A stretch of 64,000 bases of DNA, taken from positions 149,391,009-149,455,008 of the forward strand of contig NC_134834.1 in NCBI RefSeq assembly GCF_004210375.1, read 5' to 3'. Position 1 is the stretch's first letter. Each line of letters begins with the position of its first letter. Below are positions 58,851 through 64,000 of this stretch, piece by piece. The DNA is from Tachypleus tridentatus (lineage: Eukaryota > Arthropoda > Merostomata > Xiphosura > Limulidae). A model generated the notes under the pieces. The model had not been told where the DNA came from, made no database searches, and saw only the letters and a program-made list of their open reading frames with translations. The position numbers were made by a program, and so were the translations under genes.

Positions 58851-61800
58851 TGTTTATCAATACTATTTGTAACTACATACTTCTGACTGATATGTAAATC
58901 AGAAGGCAGTCTGAAGTAACTAGAAACTGATCTTTATTAATACTAATTGTAACTAGACACTTCTGACAAATCTGTAAAACAGAATACAGTCAGTAGCAAC
59001 TAACCAGTAATTTTTATTAATACTAGTTGAAACTAGACATTGCTGACTGATCTGTAAAATAGAATACAGTCTGTAGAACCTAGACATTGATGTTTATTAA
59101 TACTAGGTGTAACTGGACCCTGCTGACTGATCTGTCAAACAGAAAACAGTCTGTAGTAGCTAGCCACTGATGTTTATTAATACTAGTTGTAACTAAGTAC
59201 TCCTGAGTGATATATGAAACAGAATACAGTCTGTAGTAAATAACCACTGATTTTTTTTAATAGTAATTGTAACTAGACACTGCTGACTGGTCTGTAAAAT
59301 AGAATATAGTCTCTGTATTCTGTTTTTAAGATCAGACAGGATTGTCTAATTATGACTAGTCTTAATGAACATTAGTGGTTAGTTACTACAGACTGTATTC
59401 TGTTTTACATATCAGTCAGCAATGTTTAGTTACAACTAGTATTAATAAAAATTACTGGTTAGGTACTACTGACTGTATTCTGTTTTACACATCAGTCAGG
59501 AGTGTCTAGTTACTTATGAGTGTATTCTTTTTTACAGATCAGATAGGAGTGTTTAGTTACAACTAGTATTAATAAACATCAGTAACTACTTGCTACAGAC
59601 TGTATTCTGTTTTACATATAAGTCAGCAGTGGTTAGCTACTACAGACTATGTGTTTCACCTTTCAATCAGGGGTGTCTACTTACAACTAGTATTAATAAA
59701 CATCAGTGTCTAGTTACTACAGATTGTATTCTGTTTTACATATCAGACAGCAATATCTAGTTTCAACTAGTATTATTAAATATCACTGGTTAGTTACTAC
59801 TGACTGTATTCTGTTTTACAGATTAGTCAGCAGGGTCTTGTTACAACAAGTATTAATAAACATCAGTGTCTAGTTACTACAGACTGTATTTGTTTTACAA
59901 TTCAGTCAGCAGTGACTAGTTATTACAGGCTGTATTCTATTTTACAGATAAGTCAGGAGTGTCTAGTTACAGCTACTTTTAATAAACACCAGTGGTTAAT
60001 TACTACAGACTATTCTTTTTTACAGATCAGTCAGGAATGTTTAGTTTCAACTAGTGCTTATAAACACCAGTGTCTTGTTACTACAGACTGTATTCTGTTT
60101 TACAGTTCAGTTACCTCTATCTAGTAACAACTATTATTAGTAATCATCAGTGGTTAGTTACCACTAGTATTAATAAACATCAGTGGTTAGTCACTACAGA
60201 CTGTATTCTGATTTACAGTTCAGTCCTCAGTGGCTAGTTATTGTAGACTATATTTTATTTTACAGATCTGTCAAGAGTATGGAGTTACAACTAGTATTAA
60301 TTAATATCAATGTCTAGTTTCAACAGATTGTCTTCTGATTTACATATCAGTCAGACGTATCTAGTTACAAATAGTATTGATAAACATCAGTGGTTATTTC
60401 CTACTTACTGTATTCTGTTTTACAAGATAGTCAGCAATGTCTGGTTTCAATTAGTATTAATAACTATCAGTGGTTATATACTACAGACTATATAATGTTT
60501 TACACATCAGTCAGGAGTGTCTAGTTACTAATGACTGTATTCTGTTTTACAGATAAGTCAGGTGTGTCTAGTTACAACTAGTATTAATAAACATCAAAGT
60601 CTACTTACTACGGACTGTATTTTGTTTTACATATCACTTGGCAGTGTCTATTTACAACTGGTTTTAATAAAGAATAATGGCTACATACTTCAGACTGCAT
60701 CCTGTTTCATATATCAGTCAGCACTGTCTTGTTATAACTAGTATTAATTAACATCAGTGGTTAGTTACTACAGACTATATTCTGTTGTACATTTCAATCA
60801 GGAGTGTCTGCTTACAACTAGTATTAATAAACATTAGTGTTTGGTTACTACAGACTACTCTGTTTTACAGATCTGTCAGGAGTGTCTGCTTACAACTAGT
60901 ATTAATAAACATCAGTGTGCGAGTTACAACAGACTGTATTCTGTTTTAAAGATCAGACAGGATTGTCTTGTTACAACTAATCTTAATAAACATTAGTTGT
61001 TAGTTACTACAGACTATTCTGTTTACATTTCAATCAGGGGTGTCTACTTACAACTAGTATTAATAAACATTAGTGTTTGGTTACTTCAGACTATTCTGTT
61101 TTACAGATCTGTCAGCTGAGGTTAGTTACATGTAGTATTAATAAACACAAATGTCTAGTTGCTACAGACTATATTCTGTTTTACAAATCAGTCAGGAGTG
61201 TCTATTTACCGTTAGTATTAATACACACAAATGTGTAGTTACTACAGACTATATTCTGTTATACATTTCAGTCAGGGGTGTCTACTTACAACTAGTATTA
61301 ATAAACACTGGTGTCTAGTTACTACAGACTGTATTCTGTTTTACAAATCAGTCTGGATAGTCTAGTTACCATTAGTGTTAAAAAACATCCGTGTCTAGCT
61401 ACTACAGACTGTATTCTGTTGTACGTATCACTAAACAGTGGTTTTTATTAACATTAGTTGCAACTAGACACTGATGACAGATTATATTTTGTTTTGCAGA
61501 TCTGTTAACAGTGTCTGGTTACAACTAGTGTTAATAAAAACTGGTGTCTATTTACTACAGTCTGTTTTCTTTTTTACAGATCTCTCATGAGTATCTAGTA
61601 ACAACTAGTATTAATAAATATCAGTGGCTACTTACTTCAGACTGTATTCTGTTTTACAGATCAGTCAGGAATATGTAGTTATAACTAGTATTAAACATCA
61701 GTGGCTTGCTACTACAGATTGTATTCTGTTATACATATCAGTCAGGAGTGTCTAGTTACCACTTGTATTAATAAACACTATTGGCTAGTTACTACAGACT

Positions 61801-62190
61801 GTATTCATTTTTACATATCAGTCAGTGGTGTCTAGTTACCACTAGTATTAATAAACATCAGTGGCTAGTTACTACAGTATGTAATTTGTTTTAGAGTTCA
61901 GTCAGAGGTGTCTAGTTACTATAGGCTGTATTATGTGTTACAGATCAGTCAGCAGTGTCTAGTTACAAAAGTATTAGTAAACATCAGTCTAGTTACCACA
62001 GACTGTATTATGTTTTACAGATCAGTCAGCAGTGTCTAGTTACAAAAGTATTAGTAAACATCAATGTCTAGTTACAAAAGTATTAGTAAACATCAATGTC
62101 TAGTTACAAAAGTATTAGTAAACATCAATGTCTAATTACCACAGACTGTATTCTGTTTTACAGATCAGTCAGGAGTGGCTAGTTACTATT
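58851..62190 (+). repeat. About 80-bp minisatellite, 3.3 kb, with an orientation switch, Plod intron 13
   Basis: From about 58851 to 59320 the units read in reverse (AGAATACAGTCTGTAG, TTAATACTAGTTGTAACTAG); from about 59311 to 62190 they read forward (ACTACAGACTGTATTCTG, TTTTACAGATCAGTCAGGAG, TCTAGTTACAACTAGTATTA). Units are roughly 75-85 bp and moderately diverged; three nearly identical short units lie at 62040-62130. Confidence 0.94.
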
Positions 62191-63677
62191 TCTGAAATGA
62201 CAGATAAACTGTATACTGTGGTTGTTCACGTCGTTAGTATTTCTACAATTTATGTTTAGGATAAAAAATTTTATTCACACCGTACAGCCTTCAAAGTTTA
62301 TAATCCGTTTATTACTTTTCGATATTATATACATAACATTATGACAACCAGGGACATTGGATTTAACTAGGCGATTTTGTCAACTATACACTAAAATAAA
62401 ATTCTCCACGACAACACTTGTTTATGAAACCTCTCATTAACTGCACTTATCAAATTCAGATGTAGCCACTTTCAAAGACCAAACCATCTTGTTGGAACAA
62501 TAAAATAACTTTAGTTGATGATTACTGGTGTCTTGTCTGCTCAAATTGGTATTTGAATCATTTTTCTACGATAAATGATGTAGTCAGTGCAGTCATTGTC
62601 AAGTGATTTTCTGTAGAATGTATGTAAATCTATCTATTTAAAATTTGGAAAAATTGTTGAGAAAGAGGGCACTATTTATGCTTTTATTTTTAAATTATGA
62701 TTTTGTATTTTTGTGTTAAAGTCTTGCAGTATAAACTTGTTATAAAAAGTGAGAAAAAGAGTTGTGTTATTTTGTTGGTTAAAAGAATGGCTACCGAGGT
62801 CTGATATCCTTGTTCTCGAAATGATCGATTTGTTAGGACTGAATAAGCTTGTTTTGGAAATCATTGGAGTTTAGAGAATGCAGAAAAGCTTCATGTACTC
62901 CTTTCACCCATGGGATCCGAACTTTAACTTCGTAAAGAAGGGTTTCACTGTGACATTACATTTCACTTGGATATTTACAATCTCCCTTCCTTTAATAAAC
63001 TTCGATTATTCAGTGTTGTAGTAATCAACTCGTACAAAGGATGGTAAGTCTCCAAAGAGAAAAATTTGTGAACGTTCGTATATCTTAATCTGGGTTGTTG
63101 CTGTTACGTTTTACTCCTTTAATAGGGCGCGAAATCTATAGAAGAGTAGAGAAAATGACATTTTTCGTCTTTTAATGAAACGAATAGAATTTCAGTGGTA
63201 ATGTTTGGAAAGTATACAGTTGTGCAATGAAATGTGTATGGTTTCAAATGTCATTTCCGATACATTAAGGTCATGATATCATTTCATAAACTTAGTTTAG
63301 CTGGGGACAGATGTACCTTTCAGAATTTAGTTACGTATTTTGCCATTAGTCGGCTTTATGATACTAAACAAGTTGAAGAAATGGAAAGTAGTGACAGATT
63401 TTTGGCAACACAATCGGTTATTCAATAATAATTGCAAGCTGCTGTCTTCTTCAAATATCAATATAACAGATGAATTTCATATGCACTTTTGCTATTCGAT
63501 TACGTCATTAAACTTATACAGGGCAGCGTGGTGCAGTGGCTTCACGGACTTTGTGCCCGCCCAGCTGCGTTAACGGATCATGTGTCATCTTTGTATAGGA
63601 GAGATTTGACCTGACATTGATAAAACACTACGTACCATACTTTGATATACAACTAGGAGTTAATATAATGTACTCGA

Positions 63678-63918
63678 GCCCGGCATGGCCAGCTGGTTAA
63701 CGCACTGGACTCATAATTTGAGGTTCGAATCCCCGTCACATCAAAATTGCCCTTTTAGCCGTGGGAGCGTTATAATGTGACGTTCAAACTTTGGTAAGAG
63801 AGTAGCCCAAGAATTGGAGGTGGGTAGTGATGACTAGCTTTAGACTTGCACTACTGAATTACGGACAGCTACCGCAGATAGCTCTCGTGTAGCTTTGCGT
63901 GAAATTCAAACCAAACCA
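63678..63918 (+). mobile_element. SINE family A
   Basis: Head GCCCGGCATGGCCAGCTGG, a shortened stretch before the B box (GAGGTTCGAATCCC), body and tail. Flanks TAATGTACTC (63666-63675) and TATTGTACTC (63919-63928) match at 9 of 10. Confidence 0.9.
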
Positions 63919-64000
63919 TATTGTACTCCCAATCTCAAGTAGCGCTATCTACTGGAATCAGAAGGCACACACTAACTGTTTATAACAACATTATTTATTG

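Larger units (their letters stand above)
55727..64000 (+). other. Plod: Plod intron 13, at least 8,274 bp, open at window end
   Basis: Holds the Tc/mariner element, a SINE at 58457, the 3.3-kb minisatellite and a SINE at 63678. 57.3-58.4 kb and 62.2-63.6 kb contain no exon I can match to the next Plod segment. Confidence 0.7.

Noticed and set aside
59912..60495. Frames with repeated peptide units (QISQECLV and similar)
   Set aside because: By-products of the minisatellite.
63520..63600. tRNA-like stretch (GCAGCGTGGTGCAGTGGC)
   Set aside because: Only an A-box-like resemblance; no B box or stem structure could be drawn.

Overview
This window is animal nuclear DNA: AT-rich, intron-dominated and full of repeats, with GT-AG introns and no bacterial-style gene packing. 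The commonest repeat, a tRNA-headed SINE of about 280 bp with a (CAAA)n tail, is one I associate from memory with horseshoe crab (Xiphosura: Tachypleus, Limulus, Carcinoscorpius) sequences. That assignment is recall, not a database result.

The one host gene I can support is a procollagen-lysine 2-oxoglutarate 5-dioxygenase (lysyl hydroxylase, PLOD) on the + strand. Thirteen coding exons run from 19640 to 55726 and every splice phase is compatible. They encode about 453 residues: a signal peptide, the complete N-terminal glycosyltransferase domain and most of the accessory domain. The C-terminal Fe(II)/2OG hydroxylase domain must lie beyond base 64000. The metal-binding and sugar-transfer residues of human LH3 (D112, D115, C144, W145, D190, D191, L208, H253) all recur at the same residue numbers, so this is an LH3-type multifunctional enzyme by sequence.

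Region by region. 1-13 kb: intergenic repeats (SINE families A, B and C, a decayed Penelope-like element at 6.5-7.6 kb, several tandem duplications). 14.0-19.1 kb: a nested hAT transposon complex bounded by an exact 8-bp target duplication; an outer hAT remnant carries an inner hAT, which in turn carries a SINE. 19.6-64 kb: the PLOD gene. Its introns hold two LINE reverse-transcriptase remnants, an internally deleted Tc1-like element, a mariner/Tc element with inverted repeats of about 200 bp, a foldback element beside exon 10, four minisatellite arrays (the largest 3.3 kb and containing an orientation switch), and many SINEs.

No operon-like, defence or toxin system is visible. The most informative observations are the LH3-type active site, the transposon nest, a 3' tail motif shared by three SINE families with different tRNA heads, several SINEs with exact target-site duplications, and a recurring CTGAAGATG hairpin motif resembling the hammerhead-like sequences of Penelope-type elements.
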